In this document: one piece after another, positions 8,142 through 16,686 of the stretch | Position numbering within the stretch: position 1 is the stretch's first letter | Layout: every line of letters begins with the position of its first letter | From: CAYVIB01 sp964451365 | GTDB lineage: Bacteria; Pseudomonadota; Gammaproteobacteria; Pseudomonadales; Cellvibrionaceae | NCBI GenBank assembly: GCA_964451365.1 | Contig: CAYVIB010000025.1 | Location: 1-64,000 of the forward strand | Direction of reading: 5' to 3' | Length of the DNA stretch: 64,000 nucleotides | Program-made: the position numbers and the translations under genes | Notes under the pieces: model-generated | Told to the model about the DNA's origin: nothing | Database searches by the model: none | The model's input: the letters and a program-made list of their open reading frames with translations, nothing else

Positions 8142-9617
8142 TTATCGGGTGCCCGACGATTCCTGCCTGGCGGGCCGGTACACCCCGATATTGGTATAGC
8201 CCCCATCCATCAGGTGGGCCGCGTGCAGGCGACTCATGACACCCTTATCACAGTAAAGCAGATATGTGCCGCCCTGATCCAATTTCGGATATTCAGTACT
8301 TAAACTATAGAAGGGAATACAGAGAACGGGGCATTCGATTTGCAGCGGCTTCATTTCCTGCTCGCCCGGATGGCGGATATCGATGACTGTTGCGCCCCCC
8401 GTGGGCAGTTCAAACACCGGGGCCGCCTGCCGATCTTCCATGTCGGCCATCACTTCATCTATCAGCTGCACCTTTGCCGCGGCCACCGCTTGGTCCAGCA
8501 AGTCGAAATTAAAACCCGTTTCCTGTTGTTCCACCCGCTTCGGATTGACCTTGGCCGAGGGGCGCACGGATATCACTCCACAGTATTCGGGAATGCTGCC
8601 ACACAGTTCTTCCGTGCCGATCTTGCGCGCCAATTGAATAATCTCGGGTTTGTCCATAGTGATCAGCGGGCGCAACACCAGCATATTGGTTACCTGGTCA
8701 ATGGCGGTCAGGTTGGGCAGGGTCTGGGAGGATACCTGGGAAATGGCCTCGCCGGTCACCAATGCCTGCACGCCGCCGTAGGCCGCCACTTTTTCCGCCG
8801 CCCGCAGCATCATGCGCTTGAGCACCACACCCATATTGGAAGGGTCAATTTTTTCCAGGATCTCCGCCACCACGCCTTCAAAAGGCACGGTGATAAAGCG
8901 CACCCGGTGGGAGGAGCCGAAGCGGTTCCACAGGTAAAAAGCGACTTCCTTCACCCCGAGTTCGTGCTCCCGCCCGCCGAGGTTAAAGAAGCAAAAGTGA
9001 GTGCGCAGCCCCCGCCGGATCATCATATAGCTGGCGATGGTCGAGTCGAACCCGCCACTTACCAACGACAGCACAGAGCCTTGGCTGCCCACCGGAAAGC
9101 CACCGAGGCCTTCATAACGCTGTTCCACCAAATAGGCGGTATCATCCTTGATTTCCAGGTTAATGGTTATGTCCGGGTCTTTCAGTTTTACCCCCGCGCT
9201 GCTGCAGTGCTGGTTCAACTCGCCGCCCACGTAGCGCTCGACATCGGTGGAGGTGAAATCGTGCCGGCCACCGCGCCGCACCCGCACGCAAAACGTCTTG
9301 CCTTCCAGGGCATCGCCCCAGGATTCGGCCGTCTTTTCATAAACGTCCTGCAGGGTGGAAAACGGGAACGCCCGGACAGCGGAATAGTTAGCAATGCCGG
9401 CGGTACGGCCAAGCAGGTCGGCGATTTCCTGCTGGAGTTTTTCATCATCGGAGGGTATCCGCACCTCCAGTTTGTCCCAGTGTTGGGTAACTTTCGCGCC
9501 GGGATGAATGCGGCGGGCGAGCACACGCAGGTTTTCGGTGAGAAACCGCGTCAGCCGCTTGCGAACAGGATGGCTTTTAATGGTGATTTCTGGGAACAAA
9601 CGAACGAGGAAAAGCAT
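8142..9617 (-). CDS. thiI: tRNA 4-thiouridine synthase ThiI
   Basis: Transfers sulfur to uridine 8 of tRNA and, in enterics, also serves thiazole synthesis. The 491-residue protein has the full long-form layout: ferredoxin-like/THUMP N-terminal part, PP-loop pyrophosphatase motif SGGFDS, a Cys in PEYCGVISVRP, and a C-terminal rhodanese domain with Cys456 in LLYCDKGVMS. Keeping the rhodanese domain means the sulfur relay from IscS is probably complete. It is divergent from glnA. The start agrees with the family N-terminus (FLVRLFPEITIKS), though its ribosome-binding site is weak. Confidence 0.95.
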   Translation of the reverse strand: MLFLVRLFPEITIKSHPVRKRLTRFLTENLRVLARRIHPGAKVTQHWDKLEVRIPSDDEKLQQEIADLLGRTAGIANYSAVRAFPFSTLQDVYEKTAESWGDALEGKTFCVRVRRGGRHDFTSTDVERYVGGELNQHCSSAGVKLKDPDITINLEIKDDTAYLVEQRYEGLGGFPVGSQGSVLSLVSGGFDSTIASYMMIRRGLRTHFCFFNLGGREHELGVKEVAFYLWNRFGSSHRVRFITVPFEGVVAEILEKIDPSNMGVVLKRMMLRAAEKVAAYGGVQALVTGEAISQVSSQTLPNLTAIDQVTNMLVLRPLITMDKPEIIQLARKIGTEELCGSIPEYCGVISVRPSAKVNPKRVEQQETGFNFDLLDQAVAAAKVQLIDEVMADMEDRQAAPVFELPTGGATVIDIRHPGEQEMKPLQIECPVLCIPFYSLSTEYPKLDQGGTYLLYCDKGVMSRLHAAHLMDGGYTNIGVYRPARQESSGTR

Positions 9618-9634
9618 CAGATAACTAACCGTTG

Positions 9635-9680
9635 AGATCTATTTTGGTGCATTTTTTCAATTCTGCACCAATTTGGGTCT
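9635..9680. promoter_or_regulatory. Two NtrC-like enhancer sites upstream of glnA
   Basis: The 17-mers at 9635-9651 (ending TTTTGGTGCA) and 9664-9680 (TGCACCAATTTGGGTCT) resemble the NtrC consensus TGCACY-N5-TGGTGCA. Each has one well-kept half-site. They lie about 100-130 bases upstream of the sigma-54 promoter, the spacing used by classical glnA enhancers. The ntrB and ntrC genes follow glnA. Confidence 0.6.
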
Positions 9681-9764
9681 TATTTTTGCTGCAAAAGCGA
9701 TCATGGATCAGAAAAAAACCGCGAAATGCGCCGTGCGCCAGGGACGCGCACCAAGTTGGAATTA

Positions 9765-9780
9765 TGGCATATTATTTGCC
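9765..9780 (+). promoter_or_regulatory. Sigma-54 promoter of glnA
   Basis: TGGCATATTATTTGCC matches the sigma-54 -24/-12 consensus TGGCAYRNNNNTTGCW at every defined position except the last. It is 134 bases upstream of the glnA start, and two NtrC-like sites lie further upstream. Confidence 0.8.
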
Positions 9781-9913
9781 CTTCCGAGGTACCCATCTTG
9801 CGTATTGGCGGGATTACTTTAAGATGGCGTCCCGCCGTTAGCGGAAGAAGAATTTTTCCATATTTCCATCAATAACATAAAGTGGCTAGGGCCATGACTC
9901 TGGAGGCATCCTC

Positions 9914-11320
9914 ATGTCAGAGAAGACTCTGAACCTGATTAAAGAAAATGAAGTACGCTGGGTCGACTTGCGTTTTACCGACACCAAGGGCAAAGAACAG
10001 CACGTTTCCATGCCGGTTAAGGAAATAAACGAAGAATTTTTCGAAGGCGGAAAGATGTTTGACGGCTCTTCCATCGCTGGCTGGAAGGACATTAACGAGT
10101 CCGACATGATCCTGATGCCCGACGACAGCACCGCTGTACTGGACCCCTTTACCGACGAGCCAACCGTTATTATTCGCTGTAACATCGTTGAGCCTTCCAC
10201 CGGCCAGGGTTATGAAAGGGATCCACGCTCCATCGCCCAGCGCGCTGAAGAATACCTGAAATCCACCGGCCTGGGAGACACCGCGTTCTTCGGCCCGGAA
10301 CCGGAGTTTTTCGTGTTTGACGATATCAAGTGGGGCTCCGACATCAGCGGCGCATTCTACAAGATTTCTTCCGAGGAAGCCGCCTGGGCATCCGAGCACA
10401 CATTTGAAGAAGGCAATATGGGCCACCGCCCGGGTGTTAAAGGCGGTTACTTCCCCGTGCCTCCGGTTGACTCCCTGCACGACCTGCGCGCCGCCATGTG
10501 TAACGCCATGGAGCAAATGGGCCTGGTTGTGGAAGTTCACCACCACGAAGTGGGCACCGCCGGCCAGTGTGAGATCGGCGTTGGTGCCAACACCCTGGTG
10601 AAGAAAGCCGACGAAGTCCAGATCCTGAAGTACTGCGTACACAACGTGGCGCATGCCTACGGCAAAACAGCGACTTTTATGCCCAAGCCTCTGGTGGGTG
10701 ACAACGGTAGCGGCATGCATGTACACCAGTCCTTCTCCAAGGGCGGTGTTAACCAGTTCGCAGGTGACGTCTATGCCGGCCTGAGTGAAACCGCGTTGTT
10801 TTACATCGGCGGTATCATCAAGCACGCCCGCGCCTTGAACGCCATCTGTAATGCGTCCACCAACTCCTATAAGCGTCTGGTACCTGGTTTTGAAGCACCG
10901 GTTATTCTGGCTTATTCCGCCCGAAACCGTTCCGCCTCCATCCGTGTGCCTTACGTGGTTTCCGCCAAGGGCAAGCGTATCGAAACCCGCTTCCCGGACT
11001 CCACCGCCAACCCTTACCTGGCCTTCGCGGCCCTGCTGATGGCTGGTCTGGACGGCGTTAAGAACAAGATCCACCCCGGCGACTCCGCGGACAAGGACCT
11101 GTACGACCTGCCGCCGGAAGAGCTGTCCGAATACCCGACCGTGTGCCACTCGCTGGACCAGGCTCTGGACGCGCTCGATCAAGATCGCGCCTTCCTGACT
11201 GAAGGCGGCGTGTTCACCGACGACGCGATTGATGCGTACATCGCGCTGAAGCGGAAGGAAGTGGAAGTGCTGAACATGACCACTCACCCGGTCGAGTTCA
11301 ACATGTACTATTCCTGCTAA
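9914..11320 (+). CDS. glnA: Glutamine synthetase type I
   Basis: Makes glutamine from glutamate, ammonia and ATP; the central ammonia-assimilating enzyme. The 468-residue length is standard for GSI-beta dodecamers. Visible motifs include FDGSSIAGW, the ATP-site NGSGMHVHQS, NRSASIRVP, and the adenylylation loop KDLYDLPPEE with its Tyr near residue 397. It is therefore probably controlled by GlnE. A GGAGG ribosome-binding site precedes the ATG. Transcription is expected from the sigma-54 promoter at 9765-9780 under NtrC, and a strong terminator follows. Confidence 0.98.
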   Translation: MSEKTLNLIKENEVRWVDLRFTDTKGKEQHVSMPVKEINEEFFEGGKMFDGSSIAGWKDINESDMILMPDDSTAVLDPFTDEPTVIIRCNIVEPSTGQGYERDPRSIAQRAEEYLKSTGLGDTAFFGPEPEFFVFDDIKWGSDISGAFYKISSEEAAWASEHTFEEGNMGHRPGVKGGYFPVPPVDSLHDLRAAMCNAMEQMGLVVEVHHHEVGTAGQCEIGVGANTLVKKADEVQILKYCVHNVAHAYGKTATFMPKPLVGDNGSGMHVHQSFSKGGVNQFAGDVYAGLSETALFYIGGIIKHARALNAICNASTNSYKRLVPGFEAPVILAYSARNRSASIRVPYVVSAKGKRIETRFPDSTANPYLAFAALLMAGLDGVKNKIHPGDSADKDLYDLPPEELSEYPTVCHSLDQALDALDQDRAFLTEGGVFTDDAIDAYIALKRKEVEVLNMTTHPVEFNMYYSC

Positions 11321-11346
11321 ATATTTCGACTTTCGTCATATTAAAG

Positions 11347-11376
11347 AGCCCGCATCAATTGCGGGCTTTTTTTTTG
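11347..11376 (+). terminator. Intrinsic terminator of glnA
   Basis: AGCCCGCA (11347-11354) pairs with TGCGGGCT (11360-11367) around a 5-base loop, followed by a long T-run, 26 bases after the glnA stop. Confidence 0.92.
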
Positions 11377-11416
11377 GGCGGTACTATTCAAGGAGCACAA
11401 CCCATTCGAGGCGCCT

Positions 11417-11947
11417 ATGCATATCCGCTCTGTTTCGGTGTTACTTGCCGTTGTCTTTCTGGCCGCTCCATCCATGGCGGACGAGGTTTATAAAACCGTC
11501 GATGAAAACGGCAACGTGGTTTTTACCGATTCACCACCGAAAGATAAACCGGCGGAGAAGATCGAACTTAAGGAAACCAATATTCAGCCACCCGTTGAGT
11601 TCCGCTCACGTGGCAGGGAAAGCGGTGAAGCCCGGGAGGAAGAAACCGGCCCCTATGATCCGCGCATCGTCAGCCCGGGCAATGAATACCAGATGGGGCC
11701 CACCGAAACCTTCCTGAACGTGTCCGTCGATGTCAGTCGGCCGCTGGAGGACGAGCACTCTTTCCAGCTTTTCGTCAACGGCGCCCCTCACGGGGAACGC
11801 ACCCAGTCATCTAACCTGACCCTGACCGATGTCCGTCGCGGCCGTAAACAACTTGCGGTATCGATAATGGACGCCCAGGGATCAGTGGTCGCCACTTCAC
11901 CCCCGGTGACTGTCTACGTTATCCGTCCCAACTCCAAGCCAATGTAG
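11417..11947 (+). CDS. Exported DUF4124-domain protein
   Basis: The 176-residue protein has a signal peptide (MHIRSVSVLLAVVFLAAPS, cut before ADEVYK). A DUF4124 domain follows at residues about 22-50, seen as VYKTVDENGNVVFTDSPP. After a Lys/Glu-rich linker, the C-terminal 80 residues look like a beta-sandwich with TETFLNVSVDVSRPL and TLTDVRRGRKQLAVSI. Function is unknown; DUF4124 proteins are envelope-associated and occur beside glnA-ntrBC in several pseudomonad-like genomes. It lies between the glnA terminator and an NtrC-like site, so it may be transcribed separately from both. Confidence 0.85.
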   Translation: MHIRSVSVLLAVVFLAAPSMADEVYKTVDENGNVVFTDSPPKDKPAEKIELKETNIQPPVEFRSRGRESGEAREEETGPYDPRIVSPGNEYQMGPTETFLNVSVDVSRPLEDEHSFQLFVNGAPHGERTQSSNLTLTDVRRGRKQLAVSIMDAQGSVVATSPPVTVYVIRPNSKPM

Positions 11948-11952
11948 TAGAA

Positions 11953-11969
11953 TGCACCGTTATGGTGCG
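11953..11969. promoter_or_regulatory. NtrC-like binding site before ntrB
   Basis: TGCACCGTTATGGTGCG is a near-symmetric match to the NtrC site form TGCACY-N5-TGGTGCA, five bases after the DUF4124 gene stop. In enteric bacteria a similar site before glnL (ntrB) lets NtrC-P limit its own synthesis, and the same role is likely here. Confidence 0.65.
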
Positions 11970-12272
11970 TTGAATGACCGCAATCAGGGCATAGTCGGCC
12001 CCCCGCGCCCACCTGGGCCGGCTCCGATCTGGCAAAGAATCACTGCACCGACGAAACCGGTACACCACCGTGAGGCCGGAGAACTTTGCCTTTGGTTTGA
12101 AAATGCCCATTTTGCCCGGGAATAAGAGCTGTTTTTCGCAATTTGCGGCACTTTCCACCCAGCCTGAAGTTCTTCACCTTCACTCGCACTAGATTCGCCC
12201 ATATTTTTTTACCCTGGGTACTCCCTTGGTTCAGTTATTGCAATCAGGTGCCCCAATAAAGCGGAAACAAAA
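11970..12272 (+). other. Leader region upstream of ntrB
   Basis: About 300 bases without a supported gene. It should carry the ntrB promoter, but I could not place -35/-10 boxes. Small frames on the minus strand here lack ribosome-binding sites or domains. Confidence 0.4.
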
Positions 12273-13346
12273 ATGGTTGAGCAATCCTACTTCCAGCATA
12301 TTCTCGATAGTTTGATAACAGCTGTACTGGTACTGGATGAAAACTCGTCCATCTCCTACATGAACGCATCGGCTGAAATGCTTCTGGGGGTCAGCGGAGA
12401 ACAAATGCAGGGCAAACTTATCGATGAGTGCTTCTCCGAAAACGACGGGACACCCATTTCCCTCCGCGAAGCATTGCGCGAAAACAAACACTTCACCAAA
12501 AGGAAAGCCCGCTGGATGCTGCACAACCAGCAAACCATAACCGTGGACTATTCGGCCATACCCAATCCGGAAGCGGGAACCATCGTCATCGAGGTACAAC
12601 CACTGGATCGCCTGATTCGCATAAGCCGCGAGGAAGCGCTCATCTCATCCCAGGAGACCTCCCGCAACCTGGTGAAAAGCATGGCCCACGAAATCAAGAA
12701 CCCTCTCGGCGGTATTCGCGGCGCGGCGCAGCTGCTGGCGCGTGAACTGGAAGACGAGGACCTGAACGAGTACACCAGCATCATCATCAACGAAACGGAC
12801 CGCCTGAGAAACCTGGTGGACCGGATGCTGGGCCCGCGGACACCGGCCATTCGCAAGCCGATCAATATCCACCAGGTCATGGAGCGGGTACTGGGAGTCA
12901 TCAAGGCGGAAGTGGGCAACCAGATAACCCTGGTACGGGACTACGACCCCAGTATCCCGGAAGTGGAAGCCGACCTGGAACAACTGATACAGGCAACGCT
13001 GAATATTGCGCGCAATGCCATGCAGTCGCTACTCGAATGCGTGGAAATGACCAGACCCAAGCGAATTACGTTTTCCACTCGTGTACAGCGTCGCTACACC
13101 ATCGGCAGAACCCACTACCCGCTCGTGGCACGTATCGGCATTCACGACAACGGTCCCGGCATTCCCCCGGAAATCGCGGAAGATATTTTCTTTCCCATGA
13201 TCACCGGCAGGGCCGAGGGCAGTGGCGTGGGGCTCGCCATTTCGCAAAACATCATTGGTCAACACAACGGACTGATCGAATGCGAAAGCGAAAAAGGCTC
13301 AACCGAGTTTGTTATTTATCTTCCGCTGGGAAATAACCATGAATAA
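12273..13346 (+). CDS. ntrB: Nitrogen regulation sensor kinase NtrB
   Basis: Phosphorylates or dephosphorylates NtrC in response to PII. The 357-residue cytoplasmic protein has an N-terminal PAS domain (residues about 8-110). The HisKA helix carries His139 in SMAHEIKNPLGG, at the enteric position. The HATPase domain has an N-box (NIARNAMQSLLE), DNGPGIPPE and GSGVGLAISQNII. No membrane segments. The stop overlaps the ntrC start by eight bases, showing coupled translation. Confidence 0.95.
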   Translation: MVEQSYFQHILDSLITAVLVLDENSSISYMNASAEMLLGVSGEQMQGKLIDECFSENDGTPISLREALRENKHFTKRKARWMLHNQQTITVDYSAIPNPEAGTIVIEVQPLDRLIRISREEALISSQETSRNLVKSMAHEIKNPLGGIRGAAQLLARELEDEDLNEYTSIIINETDRLRNLVDRMLGPRTPAIRKPINIHQVMERVLGVIKAEVGNQITLVRDYDPSIPEVEADLEQLIQATLNIARNAMQSLLECVEMTRPKRITFSTRVQRRYTIGRTHYPLVARIGIHDNGPGIPPEIAEDIFFPMITGRAEGSGVGLAISQNIIGQHNGLIECESEKGSTEFVIYLPLGNNHE

Positions 13347-14760
13347 GCCAAATCTGGTCTGGATTATCGATGACGATCGCTCCATCCGCTGGGTGCTGGA
13401 AAAGGCCCTGCAACAATCCGGCATCGCCACTTCCAGCTTCGAAACCGGTGACAAAGCCGTTGCCCAACTGTCCCAGGAAAAGCCGGACGCGGTAATAAGC
13501 GACGTGCGCATGCCTGGCATGGATGGGCTGACCCTGCTGTCGAACATGCACCGGGAACACCCCAGCTTGCCAATCATTATCATGACCGCTCATTCCGACC
13601 TGGACAGCGCCGTATCGGCCTACCAGGGCGGCGCGTTCGAATACCTGCCCAAACCCTTCGATGTGGATGAAGCCGTCGCCGTCACCCAGCGCGCCCTGGC
13701 CCACGCCCATGAACAGCGGCAGGATAAAATTGTCCCCGCGCCGGAAATGAACACCGAAATTATCGGCGAAGCACCCGCAATGCAGGAAGTATTTCGCGCA
13801 ATCGGCCGGCTGTCGCAATCCAATATCACTGTTTTGATCAACGGCGAATCCGGTACCGGTAAGGAACTGGTCGCCCGCGCCCTGCATAAACACAGCCCAC
13901 GCCGCGAAGGCCCTTTTATTGCCCTGAACATGGCGGCCATTCCCCGCGACCTGATTGAATCCGAACTGTTCGGTCACGAGAAAGGCGCCTTTACCGGCGC
14001 CGCCGCGCAACGGCAGGGCCGCTTCCAGCAAGCCGACGGCGGTACCCTGTTCCTAGACGAAATCGGCGATATGCCGGCCGAAACCCAGACCCGCCTGCTG
14101 CGCGTATTGGCCGACGGTGAATTCTACCGGGTGGGCGGACACACTCCCATCAAGGTTGATGTTCGCATCATCGCCGCCACCCACCAGAACCTGCAAAACC
14201 TGGTGGAGGACAACCGCTTCCGCGAAGACCTGTTCCACCGCCTGAACGTGATCCGCATTCACCTGCCCAAGCTGGCGGACCGGCGGGAGGATATCCCCAA
14301 ACTCGCGCAACATTTTTTACGGCGCGCCGCCAGTGAGCTGGGCGTCGAACCGAAAACGCTGACAATGGAAACGGAAAATTACCTTAGCCACCTCTCCTGG
14401 CCCGGCAATGTGCGGCAACTGGAAAATACCTGCCGTTGGATCACCGTGATGGCTTCCGGCCGCGAAGTACATGTGCAGGACCTGCCACCGGAGCTGATGG
14501 AAGTAAAAAGCAGTGAAGCGCCCAGCGACGATTGGGATAAAGCCTTGCGACACTGGGCCGACCAGGCACTGGCCTGTGGCCAGCGGGAAATTCTCTCGGA
14601 AGCCGTCCCCACGTTCGAGCGCGCGCTGATTGAAACCGCGCTCAAGCACACCGCCGGAAGAAAACGCGATGCGGCCAATTTGCTAGGCTGGGGAAGAAAT
14701 ACGCTTACACGCAAGCTCAAGGAATTGGGGATGTCGAACGGAGATGACGACAGTGATTAA
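13339..14760 (+). CDS. ntrC: Nitrogen regulator NtrC, sigma-54-dependent activator
   Basis: Activates sigma-54 promoters such as glnA when phosphorylated by NtrB. From the ATG at 13339 the protein is 473 residues. It has a receiver domain with phospho-acceptor Asp55 (VISDVRMPGMDG), an AAA+ domain with Walker A GESGTGKE (169-176) and the sigma-54-contacting loop GAFTGA (216-221), and a C-terminal Fis-type helix-turn-helix (RKRDAANLLGWGRNTLTRKL). The frame is open ten codons further upstream, but the chosen ATG matches the family N-terminus. A strong terminator follows. Confidence 0.96.
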   Translation: MNKPNLVWIIDDDRSIRWVLEKALQQSGIATSSFETGDKAVAQLSQEKPDAVISDVRMPGMDGLTLLSNMHREHPSLPIIIMTAHSDLDSAVSAYQGGAFEYLPKPFDVDEAVAVTQRALAHAHEQRQDKIVPAPEMNTEIIGEAPAMQEVFRAIGRLSQSNITVLINGESGTGKELVARALHKHSPRREGPFIALNMAAIPRDLIESELFGHEKGAFTGAAAQRQGRFQQADGGTLFLDEIGDMPAETQTRLLRVLADGEFYRVGGHTPIKVDVRIIAATHQNLQNLVEDNRFREDLFHRLNVIRIHLPKLADRREDIPKLAQHFLRRAASELGVEPKTLTMETENYLSHLSWPGNVRQLENTCRWITVMASGREVHVQDLPPELMEVKSSEAPSDDWDKALRHWADQALACGQREILSEAVPTFERALIETALKHTAGRKRDAANLLGWGRNTLTRKLKELGMSNGDDDSD

Positions 14761-14772
14761 ATATTGGTGTAG

Positions 14773-14807
14773 GGCGGGCAAGCAAGGCGCCGCCCGCCAG
14801 TTTTTTT
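14773..14807 (+). terminator. Intrinsic terminator after ntrBC
   Basis: GGCGGGC (14773-14779) pairs with GCCCGCC (14792-14798), followed by seven T residues. Confidence 0.85.
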
Positions 14808-14829
14808 ACTCTGAAAATGCGAGCCCGAT

Positions 14830-15300
14830 TTATCGGTGGTAATACCGAACGCTGCATTTATCTCGCGGCACTTCAATTAAATTCTCACCGAAGGGGCGTT
14901 GTTCCACTCTAAAGCAGGTTCCATATTCATCGCGATAGTAAACCGGGCCGGAGTAATGGTGTTGTCTGCGAATGTCATATGAATTGTGATGATCCGCCAG
15001 CAGGCTTCCGATAAACAAGCCACCTAAAAAGTATCCCGCTTCATATCGGTGATGATGGCCATGTTTGCGATAGTGGCGACCATTATCGTGATGGTTGTTA
15101 TGCCCGTAACGAAGCCGTTGCTTGTAGTGGTGTTTTTGTTTGTGGTGGTTTTTGTGCTTGTAATGTTGTCCGTGGTGACTTCCATGATGGTTTCGATCCC
15201 GATCATGATGTTTATTCCGGTCGTGGTGTGGCGAGGCGCTGACCGCACCGGAAAAGGCAAATACCAGTGCGAAAAGAAAAGTTAAGATTGTTTTGTTCAT
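14830..15300 (-). CDS. Histidine-rich exported protein, possible metal binder
   Basis: The 156-residue protein has a signal peptide (MNKTILTFLFALVFAFSGAV, cut near SAS). Residues 25-84 contain 22 His, spaced with Lys, Arg, Asp and Asn. A short Gly-rich hydrophobic segment (residues about 89-101, GYFLGGLFIGSLL) and a C-terminal domain with two Cys (129 and 149) follow. The ATG at 15298-15300 has an AGAGGG ribosome-binding site and starts the signal peptide; a longer frame to 15390 has neither. Binding of Ni, Zn, Cu or Co in the periplasm is a guess from composition. It stands alone between ntrC and secB. Confidence 0.75.
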   Translation of the reverse strand: MNKTILTFLFALVFAFSGAVSASPHHDRNKHHDRDRNHHGSHHGQHYKHKNHHKQKHHYKQRLRYGHNNHHDNGRHYRKHGHHHRYEAGYFLGGLFIGSLLADHHNSYDIRRQHHYSGPVYYRDEYGTCFRVEQRPFGENLIEVPRDKCSVRYYHR

Positions 15301-15400
15301 TTTTATACCCTCTTTCTCTTGGCTACGGTTGCAGTCTATGGGGAAAAGACTGAATTGAGCCTGAATCGGGCGAGGGCATGGTTCACACAAATAGTTTAAT

Positions 15401-15426
15401 AAAAAAGGGGCGAATCGCCCCTTTTT
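15401..15426. terminator. Bidirectional terminator after secB
   Basis: An A-run and GGGGCG (15407-15412) pair with CGCCCC (15416-15421) and a T-run. The A/T tracts on both sides let it act on either strand; secB ends 24 bases away on the minus strand. Confidence 0.85.
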
Positions 15427-15449
15427 TATTTAAAGCTTTTGCTTTTGAT

Positions 15450-15983
15450 TTAGCCTGCGGTACTGCCTTCGGCTTTCTGGCTGCGATTGCGCGCTTCCGC
15501 CACGGCTTGCGCATATAATGCGTCGAAGTTGATGTGCGGCAGGTAGAGCGGAGAAAAGCCACCTTTTACCGCCAGGGTATCGACGGTTTCGCGCACATAA
15601 GGGAAGAGAATCTGCGGGCAGGTCGCGGTTAACAGCGGCTGAAGTTGTTGCGGCGGCACGTTTTTGACTTCAAACACGCCCGCCTGGTGAACCTCAATCA
15701 GGAACGCGGTTTTTTCTTCCGACAGTTTCAGTGATACGGTCAGCTTCAAAACCACTTCATAAAGGTCGTCACCAACGCGGTCCACCTGGGTGTTTAAATC
15801 CTGGCTGACTTTGGGATTGGCGTTGTTGTTTGAAAAAGCCGCGAAGCCCAAGGGTGATTCAAATGAAAGGTCCTTAACGTAAATGCGCTTGGTAACAAAC
15901 ACCACGCCGTTATTTTGCTGCGCACCTTCGGGTTGTGATGATGCTTGCGCTTGTTGTTCTTCTGATGATTTATCTTCCGCCAT
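15450..15983 (-). CDS. secB: Protein-export chaperone SecB
   Basis: Tetrameric cytoplasmic chaperone that keeps preproteins unfolded and delivers them to SecA. The 177-residue protein has a longer Gln/Ser-rich N-terminus than the enteric one. Family blocks include KRIYVKDLSFESP, VSLKLSEEKTAFLIEVHQAGVF, TCPQILFPYVRETV and GGFSPLYLPHINFDALY. Last gene of the rhodanese-grxC-secB run, the order known from enterics (yibN-grxC-secB). A bidirectional terminator follows. Confidence 0.97.
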   Translation of the reverse strand: MAEDKSSEEQQAQASSQPEGAQQNNGVVFVTKRIYVKDLSFESPLGFAAFSNNNANPKVSQDLNTQVDRVGDDLYEVVLKLTVSLKLSEEKTAFLIEVHQAGVFEVKNVPPQQLQPLLTATCPQILFPYVRETVDTLAVKGGFSPLYLPHINFDALYAQAVAEARNRSQKAEGSTAG

Positions 15984-16020
15984 AGCTATTGCCTTACTAA
16001 TTTTTAAGGTTTTATAAATT

Positions 16021-16278
16021 TTATTTGGGTCTGGTCAGGAGTTTATCCAACTCGCCCGACTGATCAAGATGATACAGATCGGTAAACCCGCCGACATGAT
16101 GCTCGTCTACCCAGATCTGCGGCACGGTGTGCCTGCCGGCCTTTTCCATCATTTCACGGCGTAGCATGGGGTTTTGGTCCACGGGGATTTCCGTGTAATC
16201 AAGCCCCTTCGACTGCAGCAACTGTTTGGCCCGCACGCAATAGGAGCAAAACCGGGTGGTATAGATAACAACGTCCAA
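16021..16278 (-). CDS. grxC: Glutaredoxin 3 (GrxC)
   Basis: Small 85-residue glutathione-dependent disulfide reductase. The active site reads FCSYCVRAK, so it is CSYC rather than the usual CPYC; CSYC is known in other glutaredoxins and is expected to work. The GSH-binding TVPQIWVDEHHVGG block is intact. It starts six bases after the rhodanese gene stop and precedes secB, so the three are probably co-transcribed. Confidence 0.93.
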   Translation of the reverse strand: MDVVIYTTRFCSYCVRAKQLLQSKGLDYTEIPVDQNPMLRREMMEKAGRHTVPQIWVDEHHVGGFTDLYHLDQSGELDKLLTRPK

Positions 16279-16284
16279 GGGGTT

Positions 16285-16686
16285 TTACTCTTTGGAAACC
16301 GGCAGGTTCTGGCCCACCCACTCCGTCATACCACCCTGCAGCCGGGTAGCGGTATAACCGTTGTCTTTCAGCTGCTTGCCCGCGGCGCCCGCGTGCTGGC
16401 CCATTTTGTCGATAATCACAATGGTCTTGTCCTGGTATTTTTTCAGCTCGTCAACGCGCTCGCCGAACTTGGTGTAAGGGATGTTAATAGCACCGACAAC
16501 GTGCCCTGCTTTAAATTCCTTACTGTCGCGGACATCCACCATCACGGCTTCGCCACTATTAACCAGGCGGGTCATTTCGTTGCAGGTAAGTTTTTTGCCG
16601 CCCTTGCTGCCTTCCACCCAGATCAGGGCGGTCACCAACACCAGGAGCAGGCTTACCAGCAGCCACTGTTCACCGATAAATACCAT
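16285..16686 (-). CDS. yibN: Membrane-anchored rhodanese-like protein (YibN type) without catalytic Cys
   Basis: From the ATG at 16684-16686 the protein is 133 residues, with one N-terminal membrane segment (EQWLLVSLLLVLVTALIWVE) and a rhodanese domain. The blocks VMVDVRDSKEFKAGHVVGAINIPY and LQGGMTEWVGQNLP are typical. The active-site loop reads IDKMGQHAGAAGK, with no Cys where sulfurtransferases have one, so classical rhodanese activity is unlikely. A longer frame reaches 16773, but the chosen start puts the membrane helix first. First gene of yibN-grxC-secB. Confidence 0.85.
   Translation of the reverse strand: MVFIGEQWLLVSLLLVLVTALIWVEGSKGGKKLTCNEMTRLVNSGEAVMVDVRDSKEFKAGHVVGAINIPYTKFGERVDELKKYQDKTIVIIDKMGQHAGAAGKQLKDNGYTATRLQGGMTEWVGQNLPVSKE

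Noticed and set aside
8340..9635. 431-residue plus-strand frame
   Set aside because: Antisense shadow of thiI, whose motifs are complete on the other strand.
9917..11287. 456-residue minus-strand frame
   Set aside because: Antisense shadow of glnA caused by its codon bias.
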